Positions 11,037-22,000 of a stretch of 64,000 nt of DNA are shown here, piece after piece. The DNA is from Pipra filicauda (lineage: Eukaryota > Chordata > Aves > Passeriformes > Pipridae): assembly GCF_003945595.2 (NCBI RefSeq), contig NW_024104118.1:1178001-1242000 (forward strand), in the 5' to 3' direction. Within the stretch, counting starts at the first letter, position 1. Every line of letters begins with the position of its first letter. The position numbers and the translations under genes were made by a program. The notes below the pieces were generated by a model. It saw only the letters and a program-made list of their open reading frames with translations, was not told where the DNA came from and searched no databases.

Positions 11037-11210
11037 TGCGCATGCGCGGGGCCGGGCGGGCGGGGCCGGCGCGGGGGGCGGGCGGGCGGCCGCTGTCGGC
11101 GGGGTGCGATGACGTCATCGCGGCGGGGCGCGCGCGGGCGGGACGGCGCGGCGCGGCGGAGAGCGTGAGTGACCGGCGCGCGGGGGGCGCGCGGGGCAAG
11201 ATGGCGGCGG
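11037..11210 (+). promoter_or_regulatory. SCAPER: SCAPER CpG-island promoter (NRF1, CRE and YY1 sites)
   Basis: A CpG island spans roughly 10980-11480. Within it are a perfect NRF1 palindrome GCGCATGCGC (11038-11047), a perfect cAMP-response element TGACGTCA inside the palindrome GATGACGTCATC (11108-11119), and a YY1 consensus AAGATGGCGGC (11198-11208). YY1 sites of this kind typically lie just downstream of TATA-less start sites. Transcription probably starts near 11050-11160. The sites are read directly; their use is inferred. Confidence 0.75.
11050..11164 (+). other. SCAPER: Candidate SCAPER first exon (5' UTR)
   Basis: GC-rich sequence ends at a good donor, GAGAGC|GTGAGT (11164/11165). 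It is taken as the non-coding first exon because it lies in the only CpG island upstream of the coding exons and has the right strand. The 5' end is arbitrary. An ATG at 11042 and one at 11201 open frames in this region, but neither joins in frame to a downstream SCAPER exon by a splice I can defend. Confidence 0.45.
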
Positions 11211-12960
11211 GTCGGGCCCCCTCCCCTCAGCCCCTCAGCAGCACAGCCCCCGGCGGGCCGCTCCGGGACACGGCCCTGCCGGCCGGGGCAGGGACTGCCC
11301 GGTTGCTACAGGCGACCGGGAGCGGTGGGGATGGGTCAGGCTGTGCCGTGAGGGCTAGCACGGCGAGGCCGGCGGGGGACGGGACGGTCCCTCCGAGCCA
11401 GCCCCGCTGGCTGTGGGGAAACTGGGACCTGCTCCGTGTCAGGGGGACCCCGGTGCGTGTGAACCCGGCGGTCGTCGGAGCTGCACAGGCCCACCCGTGC
11501 TGTGTGTGTGTATGGAAGGGAGAGGCACACGTGGAGGGAATTTCACTGTCAGCTCTTAAAAACTGCCACATGGTGTATGAGTATTTGAATTATAAAAACT
11601 ACTAGTGCCGTCCCGAGTATAAACCAGCGGTCTTCCTTAGCTGACAGCGAAAATCACGGCTCCAGTAGGTCTCAACGAGTACTCAAGGGTAGGGACTGTC
11701 TTCTCTGCACACTTCTCTAAACACAGATTCTTGTTTCTGCTTTATTCCCAAATGCACTGCACTACTGGGAAAACACTTGGGCCCTCGGGTTTTTTCCTCA
11801 AATATATATGTCAGTTTGGTGAGCTTTTGTTGCACCTTGATTATAATCAAGGCGGTTTGGTGTTCAAAAGCACAGCTTTCTAGGATACCTCAGTGTTTGA
11901 AGGTTCATGCTGGGCCTGCCCTGATGCCTCAAGTGATGGTGAAGTACAATCTTTGTTTTCAGAATCGCAGCTCCCTTCATTCAGCTGCAGAACATTTCAG
12001 GTTTTATGGGTTCAGTAGGTTGTCTTAAGGCACATAAACAACTACCTGCTTGTTGATGCAGGTTTGGCTATTTACTTTTAGAAAATTTGGCCATTTATGA
12101 GAACCACGAGATGTAATGTCAGAATAAGTGAACAGTCCACTGAACAGCAGTGTCATTAATGATAAAGGCCAACAAAATCTGACTTTGAATGTGATTAAAG
12201 GTTAATCTTGTTCTCTTACCTACTTTCTGATAACGTAAAAGTGTTCTTAGTTTCCAGTTAGCACATGATTCTTCAGAAGAATAAGATTAGGGTGTTCATG
12301 CTCTAGTCAGCAGCTATCCAGAATTTATCAACCTTGAAGCCAAGGGTTTAATTTTATTTCAGAATTGTTGACACTGCTTTGGAAATGTTTGATAAACCTA
12401 TAAATATTTAGTCCTGTGCACTTCTGCACTTTTGGCAACGGTTCTGTATTCACAGCTGGATAAAAGTATTCACTTCCTCAGAGCTGACTTGTACAGGAAC
12501 CATCAGATTTTAGAGGTAAATGAGAACAGAAGTTTTCCACTTTATTTTGCTTCACCACTAATTATCTGATACTGATGGTCTGTTTGTCTCTGATTGGCTC
12601 TTTCTTTTTGAACTTCTTTTTTCCCAGTCCTCTGTTACAGAAAAGATTATTCTCCTTGCTTCACTGTTCCAGAGCAGTCCATGCAAAGATTTGTTTTAAC
12701 ATTTTACTATTCTTTGTACTGTTTACTATCTTACTACACATACATTTGCATTTTTCTATAGGGTCATTCTCTTTTTGTTTTCTTCTGGGCCTTTGGCTAC
12801 TTTTAATAAGCAGCAGTGCAAACTCTTTAAAAATAAAACTATCTTCTGAAAATCTTACCGTGTTCATCTGGTGTCCACGACATAAATGCTGCCAACAAGC
12901 TAAAAGTAATTTTAGAAGTGGTTGAAGTGAAAATAATTAATTGCATTTATTTTGACACAG

Positions 12961-13036
12961 GTATGAAAACTCAATGGGGTCATCCAAAAATGTAATAAGT
13001 GAGCCTGTTGATGCAGATGAAGGCTATAACATGATG
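12961..13036 (+). CDS. SCAPER: Candidate alternative 5' coding exon of SCAPER
   Basis: The exon is bounded by TTTTGACACAG|GTATGA and ATGATG|GTAAGA. In the frame that joins exon 16489 it is fully open and encodes [21 protein letters not shown] from an ATG at 12974, adding 19 residues before the usual MM start. The peptide looks protein-like and the splice signals are good, but no transcript is available here. If exon 15591-15625 is spliced in after it, the frame stops just after ATGATGATGTGA, so the two exons behave as alternatives. Confidence 0.55.
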
Positions 13037-16000
13037 GTAAGATGTTCAGCTACTGAAGCAGTATGTGGTACAGTATTTTTTCTACAGCCAGAAAAACTAA
13101 TTTTTCATGTTGGGATTCATTGATAAATCGGTTCATTTTTACCTTCTGTGAAAGTATTGATTGTAGGAGCTGAATAAATTTTATTCATTAGCGTCATAAA
13201 AGGAAACCCTCAAAAAGGAATTTTACTGTAGAATAAATGTGAGTATTTCTTCTGTTTTTCATAGTTTCCAGTTGTGTTAGTATATGGGGGTTTTGGCACT
13301 TATTTGTTTCAGCCAATTCCCATTTTAAACTGCTTTCATCCAACCTGTGCTGCAGTGCAAGGCCCTGATGTTTGGTACCACTAACAGAGTGTTCTTTGAA
13401 GAAGCTGAGGTTAGACCTGGAGTAATTTTCTTCAAGAATGCAGTGGGTGAAATTGGTAGTTTTGTTTACATCAATATATTTATATGTATGAACACCATTA
13501 AAGGAAGAATCCTCATGGAAGATCCTCTAATATTCATAGCCGTGTAAAAGAAACAGTACAGACTAAATAACAAACATTTGCTGTTCAAGCTAAACAGTTT
13601 CTGGTCAGTCCTCTGGCTCTGTATCCAGAGCACTCTGAAGAAGGTGACTTCTTTGGGTAGTTCAGGAGCAAAGAGCAGGGATTCAGGCTGAGGAAGCAGT
13701 CAAACCCCACACATCAGTATCAATCACTGTAGAGGGGGGTGTTAAAGTTTGCTCTTGTCAAATGAAAAGACTGTTGGTACCAACCATGGCACAACAGCAG
13801 GCACTTTGGCACAATTTACTCGGTGGCTGTGCATTTCCTCATTGTTAACTGTGCCATCAGGGCCTCCCTTGAGGCTTTGTTGGTTTCTTTTGACTGACAT
13901 TTGAGTTATGGAGATGAGAGTTTAAAGTCAGGCTTTAGTTTCGTTATACAAAGTACTTTGAAATGTCATGATGAGATACTTACACTTCCATTATAAGCCT
14001 TTCTGGCTTGTATAAAAATAAATAATTTCAAAAGTCAGGGTGGTGGGGGACTAGTGTGAAGTTTTACACTCCCATGGGAGTAATGATCTCCAGAAATGAG
14101 ACTGAAAAATGGTTGTCTTGGTGGCAGCTGTGCAGAAAGGAACCTGGAGGTTATAGGAGGTCATATATGCAACAAGAGAAATCCTGCTGATGTACTGGGA
14201 AGAGCTGGGTCTGCTCTGACCAGGGGTTGGACTGGACCTGCAAAGGGCCCTTCCAGGCTTTGTTTTTCTGTGACTGTGTAAGTTGGACTAATTTATGTGT
14301 GATATGTCAAAAATTACCATCATTGATGATGCAAAGGTAGTCTCAGAGTGCAAAAAGCCCCCCCACATCATTTGGAGATGATTAAATGGAATTATCACCT
14401 GTAAGATATGGATAACCTGTCCTCAATGTTTAGCATTGAGAAAGTCTTCCCTGAAGTATTTGTATGTGCTTTTGGACATTGTATTTCAAAAGCAGAATCA
14501 GCTGGAGACAATCTGGAAGAGAAAACACTGAGTGCTCAGATTCAGAAAACTTGAAATCTGAGATCTGGAAAACATGAGTAAAAGGACCAAAGGAGTAGGG
14601 ATGGTAAGCCTGGAAAATAAGGAAGACCAATGAAGGATGAAATGGAACATAACAGCATAAAAAGTAGGGAAGAAAAACTGAAATGGTTTCCAAGCCCCCT
14701 GTGCAAGTCAAGAGTGAGTGGCCTTGTGCTGTAGGAGAGCCACAGTCAAATCTCACATAGATTGTGCTGAGTGAACACTGTCTGCTGGTGGGGAATTTGG
14801 AAGAAAAAGATGCAATAGATGAGTAAAGATTTATTTGTTTACTCATTTCATTTTTGGCAGTTGTGGATGCTGTAGATTAGCTTTACTTCCAGCTAAGGTG
14901 AGTGTTTGGATCTTTTTTGAAGATTTGAGAATAAATTAATGTAAAATGCGGTCTGAAAATTCTTCTTTTGGTTTAAATACACATCTCAGAGGAGATCAAG
15001 TTAAAATTGAGTAAGCTTTCACAAGTATTTACATTGGGAGTTTATACAGTAGTTTAAAGGGGTTTAAAATAGTTATGTGACATTTGTGAATCTTTAACTC
15101 TTAGATCAATGATGGAAAGTGCATTGTTAAGCAACAGGGCATTAAAAACCCAAACCAAACTTGCCACAGCAGAAGTTATCACTTAGTAAAAGTTCCTAGT
15201 GAGAAGAGGCAATTAGTTGTATAGAATAAGGATAGATTAGAGCCAATTTTGTACAGATCCTGTTTTTTTTTACATGCTTGTTTGGCTTTCTTTGGGCCAA
15301 AGTGTGTAATATGCTCTATTTATTACATTAGGTTTTCCAAAATGTCACTGATAGCAGTGGTATTTTTATTTTGCTCTTGCTGTGTTACCTGTGGTGTCTG
15401 TGGAGCACTAGATGGCACACTGTGACTTCAAAACAGGCAGTTGAGAACAAGTTAAAAACTTATATTATATAAATAGTGAAGTAAAAGCAGTTTCTCATTT
15501 GTGTTGTATTTCCTACCACCTTAATAACTTCTAGCCACTTATCTGCTGTATTCATTTTTACTGTAATTTTACTGTATTTTCTTTCTAAAGATGTGAAAGT
15601 GGCTGCAGGCCTGAGCTATATGATGGTAAGAATGAAAAGAGGAAAACTGAACCTCTTGATTAGTCTTATAGAGAAATCTGTCTGTTTGTGCCTAAATAAT
15701 ATGTAGGTTTATGTAAGTTCTTTGTGGTTACATTTGCCAGTGTTTAAAGCTGACTTGGTCAGCAGTTTTGTGCTATCAGGGTACCTAAGTTTATTATTAC
15801 AGTTTATAGTTTGGTTTTGTTGGAAATTATTTTCTGAGGAATAACGTCACACACTGTAGGAGAGGCAAGATTTTATCTGATTGATATCTGACAGTTGATG
15901 CAAATACTTTTTAATGCTTTTGGTTTCAAATGTCTCGTGATGGTGCATTTCCCAAGTGCAAAGAAATGTTTTTTAGGTAAATGAAGTTCATCCTCAGTGT

Positions 16001-19000
16001 CTCTCATTCCATCTTTCAGTAGTCGCAGCTTCGTAGTAACAGCCCATCACAGCTGCCAGGAAATACTTTCTAGGTTCTTGTGCCTTTCTCCAGGCTCTCA
16101 CCAGTCAGCCAACACAAGTATTTTGGTCTTATGCAGCTTTTATCTTGAATAATTAGTTCTAATTAACACAAGGTAATTAAAAAGTTTGTGAAGCCCACTG
16201 TGATTCTCTAGCAGCATTGGCAGTCAATTAGATGAAGGTGGTGTGGTCTAGACATATCATACTGTGGGCTGGATAATAACTCCCATGACATGTTGATGAA
16301 TCACTCTGCTTATCATGCAGAAAAACGGTGGTGAGAATGGATGCATAAACCTGCTTCAGGTATTTGATGAAAATTCAGCACCTGAGCATCCCACTTGGGG
16401 TGGTGTAACCACAAATTGAAGGAAATTAACATATCAAACCCAAAATTTCTCTTTCTTGTTTTCCCATCCGTGTATTTCTTGTTTTCAGGCTTCTTTCCAA
16501 CGCTCCAATAGCCATGACAAAGTGAGGAGAATAGTGGCAGAAGAGGGACGTACAGCAAGGAACCTGATTGCTTGGAGTGTTCCACTGGAAAACAAAGAAG
16601 ATGATGGTACGTGTTGAACAGTCTTACACCAGGTCTTTCCACTCCCATCTGTCTGTCCACTGGAGTTGCTCACCTGGAAACATTTTTTTTACATAGGATT
16701 TCCCTATTAAAAAAAAAAGGGTTCTGTTTAGCATACATAGAATAATTTAAAAGTTTTTTTCCGAAGTGCACCCTGTGGTTGGCAGATCACTTTATAAAAC
16801 CTTCCAGCAGCAGATTAAAAATCATTTCCATTTGTCTGTAAGTAACATCTAAGTCTGTTTTCTTGTGCTGATATTATCAAGATACTTGTGTAACACAATA
16901 ATGTTGTCCTAAACTGATCTCTTGCAACTTGGCAATTCAGAGTTGTAGGGATGGCTTAGAACAATCCAACAAATTGTTCTCTGTGCTCTAAAACAAAGGA
17001 GTTTGGAAGTTGCTCTTGGTATCACTTCAGCTTTGGTAAACATCTGTGAAGAATCTTTAAGGAAGGGGATATGTGGGGACAGTTTTCCATAATGCAGGTC
17101 CTCCTAGCAGTTTTGTTACTCTCTCGTGGTGTGATCCCTTCAGGAGCCAAGAACTGACTTTTATTTTTACACTGCTCAAGCTGTTCCAGAGGTCAGAATG
17201 CTGTTCTTGAGGACTTCATCTCTGGTTTTGTAGCTCGCATGTCCCTGTGCAGGTGCTGCTGCTTTTAAGTGTCTAAAAGTCAATTTGTTTGTGCTGTGAA
17301 GGTGTTTGACCACTGGGATCAGTTGCCTGGAGGAACTGTGGGCACTCATCTTCCTTGGAGATGCTCAAAACCTGCCTGGACACAGCCTTGGGCAGCCTGG
17401 AGGTTGGACTAGATGATCTCTGGAGGTTCCTTCCCACTTCAGCTGCTCTCTGATTCTGCCAGTGGAAAAGATATTTTAAGAAATGTTATGTCTAGTTGCA
17501 AGATAATTAACCCTATGTCTGATGCAAAATTTAAACTGTCTTTAAGCAGAATAGACTTGGGGCCCAAAGTACTTCCAGATTCCAAGTTGCACTTTTGGGG
17601 AAGGTGGTAATATGGAGGAGTGTGTGTGAAAGGAACATGCAGTATATTTCTAACAGTATTTTTGAGCAACTCGTGAGTTGATTCACTTTCTGTTTAAAGA
17701 GCCTGTTACATTGTTGCCTGTAATATTCTTTTAGAAACTTTAAGACTTTTTCCTTTAAAACCACTCTCTCTAATGTGTAGATGAACGTTTGCTCTAACAA
17801 CTCCTGTCAAAACATGAAGAATGAACGTAAAAGTGACCTTTAGGTTTCATTAAATAGTAGTTATATACAGTAATTAAAATCCAAGTAGCTGTATTCATTT
17901 CCTTCTTTTGGTCATATTAGCACCATTGTAATTTTTAAATTGGTGCTTTCTTCTTGTTAGAATCTCATCATTAAATCATAGGCTGACCTTTCTGCACAAT
18001 GCAAGGGATCTAATGATAATTGCCTGATGGAAAATTTCCCTGTGGAAAGGAACTTGTGGTTAGTGAAAGTCTGCAAAGCCAGATTCTTTATCTCTTGACC
18101 CTTGCTTGGCATGGAAGGTGTCTGTGTTGGTGTCACTGAGCTCTGATTCATTGTGTGCTGATCTTTCAATATGTATTGTGTCCCTGAGGGGTGATCCAGA
18201 AATATTATGAATTAGGACAATTCTGGCTCTTTCAAGGGTTGTGTAAATCAGGCCAGAGGTTTGGGTTTCCTGAGCCAATCCTGCCACCCTTCTGTACAAA
18301 GCAGGATTTTGTCTTTGGGCAGTTTCTTCTGCTCTGATGTTCAGAGGTATTGCTTTGGCAGCACCAGTGTGTGATTTAACATTTTAAATTATATGCTGGG
18401 ATTCATTAGGAGATTCTTTTCCAGAAACAGTGAGGATATGAGCATTTTTTTAGAGAGGGTTTATAAATTAAAATGATGGATTAATTTTTTCCATTTGTAT
18501 CCTTTTCCTATTTCCTTAAAAAATTGTGTGCTTGTGTCCTTCTTAGCATTTAACTCCTCCTCTGAGAGACTCGTGTTTTTTATATAGAGTGCATGGGCAA
18601 AAGAGCAATAATGAAAGAATTGCAATCAAACCCTTCTAATTCCTTGATGGAAATGTGTAGTTCCTGCCAGTGAGAAATACTTCATTAAAAAGGAAAGAGA
18701 TTTCTGGAGTGACAGGTGACACTTGTGTTGCATGTTTTGGAGCAGCAAGCACCCTAGTTATGTCAGATCTGAAATTCTAGTTATGAGTACAGATCAGTGA
18801 CATTGCAGAGGCTTGACACTTAAATGCTAATAGAAAGTAAGATGCCTTTGGAACTTTGAGATGTGTAAAAAATGGGAAAACCTTGTATTTGTCACTGTTC
18901 TCTTCTTTTTTCCTATTTGTTTAAAATCACTTGGGCTCTTGCCATGTGGAATTCATTTGCAGACTAAGCATTTCAGGGTAAGGAAACATATTTTATTGGT

Positions 19001-22000
19001 TGAAAGGTGCCTGGCACACTTTAGGGAACCTGCAGTGTGTTCCACTGCTTTAACAAGAGCCTGCTGCAGTAAGTGGGTCTTGCAGGATGTGATGAAAGTC
19101 CTGAAACTTGGCTCTCTTTGGCCACATAAGGAATTGGAAGAGTCCTGACTGCAAACATTGTGTGGGAGCCCTGGCAATGCTGGATCTGATTGGAACTGGC
19201 AGAAGGGAAGGGGATTCTTTGAGGCTCATAAGTTTCAAACCTTTAATTTTACCAGTCTAGTGCTGGTAGGTGAATACAGGGCCATTATATTCTGTATGAA
19301 ACAGTGGCAGTGATTTGTAAAAGTAATTTTGTGCAAAATATGTTGCTGTAATTCAATCTGGAGGGGTAAAAACATGGGGAGTTTTGTTCTATCCATGCCT
19401 GAAGGCAGTCATTTCTCCAGATCCTTAGCAATGTGCTGTTACAAAAATAGCATCTACTACTGCTCTACAAACTTCTAAGAAGATATGGTTTATAATAGTA
19501 CTAGAAACTTCAAATGCTTCCTCAGCTGAAAGTTATCATCCCTGCTGAAGGTCTGATGATGAGGAGTGTCAAAGACACTGAAACAACACCTGCAGCTGCT
19601 CTCTGCCATAGCCAGGACAGAAATGAACACTGAGATTAATTACTAAGTTTGAAGGCAATTCTCACACTTCTCATACCAGTAAAACTATCCAAACCCAAGA
19701 GATGAGCAGTGTGATTGTTGAGATTTTCAGTATAAAGGATACCTTTGAAAACAGGTTATCAGTGGGGGGGTTTTGGCAGATATGGCACCTCAGCTTTTTG
19801 GACAGGAAGTCTTCACAAATCATAATCCCTGTGTGCTTCATATTTAATCACCAGACAGGGAGGAAATGGGCTTCCAGTGTAAAATATGGCTGTAGCTCCC
19901 TGAATGCTGCAAAACTTGGCTACTTTATATATTTCACATGGGCAACTTAATAGCTGATGAGATGCTCGTCTTGGGTCACTGTTGTTCTCTCCTCACAATT
20001 CAGTAAATTCCTCCCAGGTGAAGCCCTTCCCGTGTCCCTGAGGTCTGTGCATCTCACAGCAATGCCAGCACGGTGTAGTTACACCCCAGTTACACCCCAG
20101 TTACACCCCAGTAATCTCTGAACATACAAATAACCACTGAGCAGTGCTCTTGTGCTGTCACTGCTCGGGAATGTAAAAGGACAAAAGCAGAAACCTTTGA
20201 ATAACCAGAGCCCTTATTGTAAGAAAAAGAATAACAAAGCCTGGAAACGTGGCTGCTGCTGCTGAAATGCAAAATTTTCTGGCCTTAAGAAGAAGTTAGT
20301 CCTTGTCCCACACTATATTCTTTTAAGTTTGCAAAACCTGCTGTATACATAAGTTTTGTTTTCTCTACGTGTCTGCCTCATATAGAAGGTGCCTGAAAAC
20401 TTGCTTTTGTCTTTACAGGGGACTTGTTCAGACAGTTCTTAGCTGATGGATTGTTACTCCGTTTTTTATAGAGTCTAAAGAGACTGTAACTTCATGTTCA
20501 TCTGCCCTTTTAAAATGCTAACATATCCATATCTGTTTGCAAACCTTTTCCCTGTGCAAGTCCTGTATGCCATTGCATTCCAATTGTCTTTGCAGAGTGT
20601 GAATCACATCAGAAGAGAGACACTGGAGGTTGAAATAATTCAGTTATTCTGACATGGAGCTGTTCCACATTTTAAGTTTTTTAGTGACTAGGAAGATTTT
20701 ATTCCTACAGTAGCTGAATGACTTTTTTCCTGCCTGCTGCTGAATTGAGTTCAATATATTAGTTTGTGCCTGTTGTTTCGGCTAATGTAGAATTTAAAAA
20801 ATGAATTATCAAGCCAATAGTTTTTAATTTGTTTTAAATTAAAAGCCTTGTTGCCTGGAATAGCCAGTGATACAACCCAGCTGTGCAAACCAGCTGTACA
20901 ACTGCCTGCTGGAGACAGGTTTGCAGCTGCTTTACATAACCAGAGCAATGTAAAACAGCTGGGCTGCGTTAGGGAATTCGGCCTCAGAACTGTTAAAAAC
21001 TCAACTGGACAATTCTGAAATTCAAGAATGATCTCGTGGTCTAGGGGAGGACCATATTCAACTAATGCATTGATTTGCTTGGCTTCATCCAGCTAAATAA
21101 TCTTGAAGCTTTTATTTAGATGTAATCTGTGCTAGAGAGCTCTCTTGCCATGGTTACTGTTTTGTCTTAGCTCGCTTACATTTTTGGTAATTGGATCCTA
21201 TGATTTCCATGTTGTGCAAGTCAGATACTGAGTTGGAGGAATAAAATTTTTCAAATTACCCCCCCAGCAAATCTCGAAGATTAAGTGCTGACAGATGGGG
21301 TTGGTCTGGGCTAACAGAGATTTTTCTATGCCAAGATAAGTCTAAATCAGTGAATTGCCACCACCACAGTACTGAGGCCTGGACTCATCCTTTCTGGGTG
21401 TGGGCATTGAAGCTGGTTTGGGAAGCAGAGTTGCTAAAGTCACTTTGTATAAGCAGTGAAGGGAGACAGGTACCTTTGAGAAGGCATTTCAGATCTTAAA
21501 GGACTGACTTGTCTTCTGGGAATGTTTTCTCTCTTTCTTTGGCTCCCTGAATGTCGGTGAACTAAATCCAGGCCCAAGTTCTGTTTTTCCCTGTCTTTCT
21601 TGGCAGAAAATACTTAATCTACTAGGAGGTTGAACAGTTCCAGAAAAACTAAGTTATTACATTTGTTTTTCCTAACAAATATATTTCTTGTTTTAATTCT
21701 GTAATATCTGATTGTACAGTCATTCAAGAGAAGACTTTTTTTTAAATCTGCATAGAAAACTAGTATCATATTTGGCATGTACATTGAAATGATATGATTT
21801 TCAGAGGCACTGAACACTCAAAGATAGGTTACCTTTGTTTAATGAAGTCTGTAATTCTTGCCTATCTTGTATTTTTTTTCCTTTTTCAGTGTTTTCTGGC
21901 ATTATCCAGAACAGTGGAATATTTATTCGGAATATAAAATTTGCTGAACCTCTTCACTCAGAAATTGTGCCCCTCTCAGTACGATGCAAGATGAGATATG

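Larger units (their letters stand above)
11165..16488 (+). other. SCAPER: SCAPER 5' intron region
   Basis: This region runs from the CpG-island donor to the first constitutive coding exon. It contains the two candidate start exons (12961-13036, 15591-15625), a decayed CR1 near 14115-14280 and a TAATTA cluster at 16150-16231. Nothing else was recognised; the minus ORF at 14430-14846 has no recognisable product. Confidence 0.7.

Noticed and set aside
11042..11605. 187-codon ORF in the SCAPER CpG island as a protein N-terminus
   Set aside because: It reads through a good donor at 11164 and a YY1 site, has Ala/Gly/Arg-rich CpG-island composition, and does not splice in frame to SCAPER exons.
14430..14846. 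138-codon minus-strand ORF
   Set aside because: No recognisable domain or splice partners; intronic and low in complexity of support.
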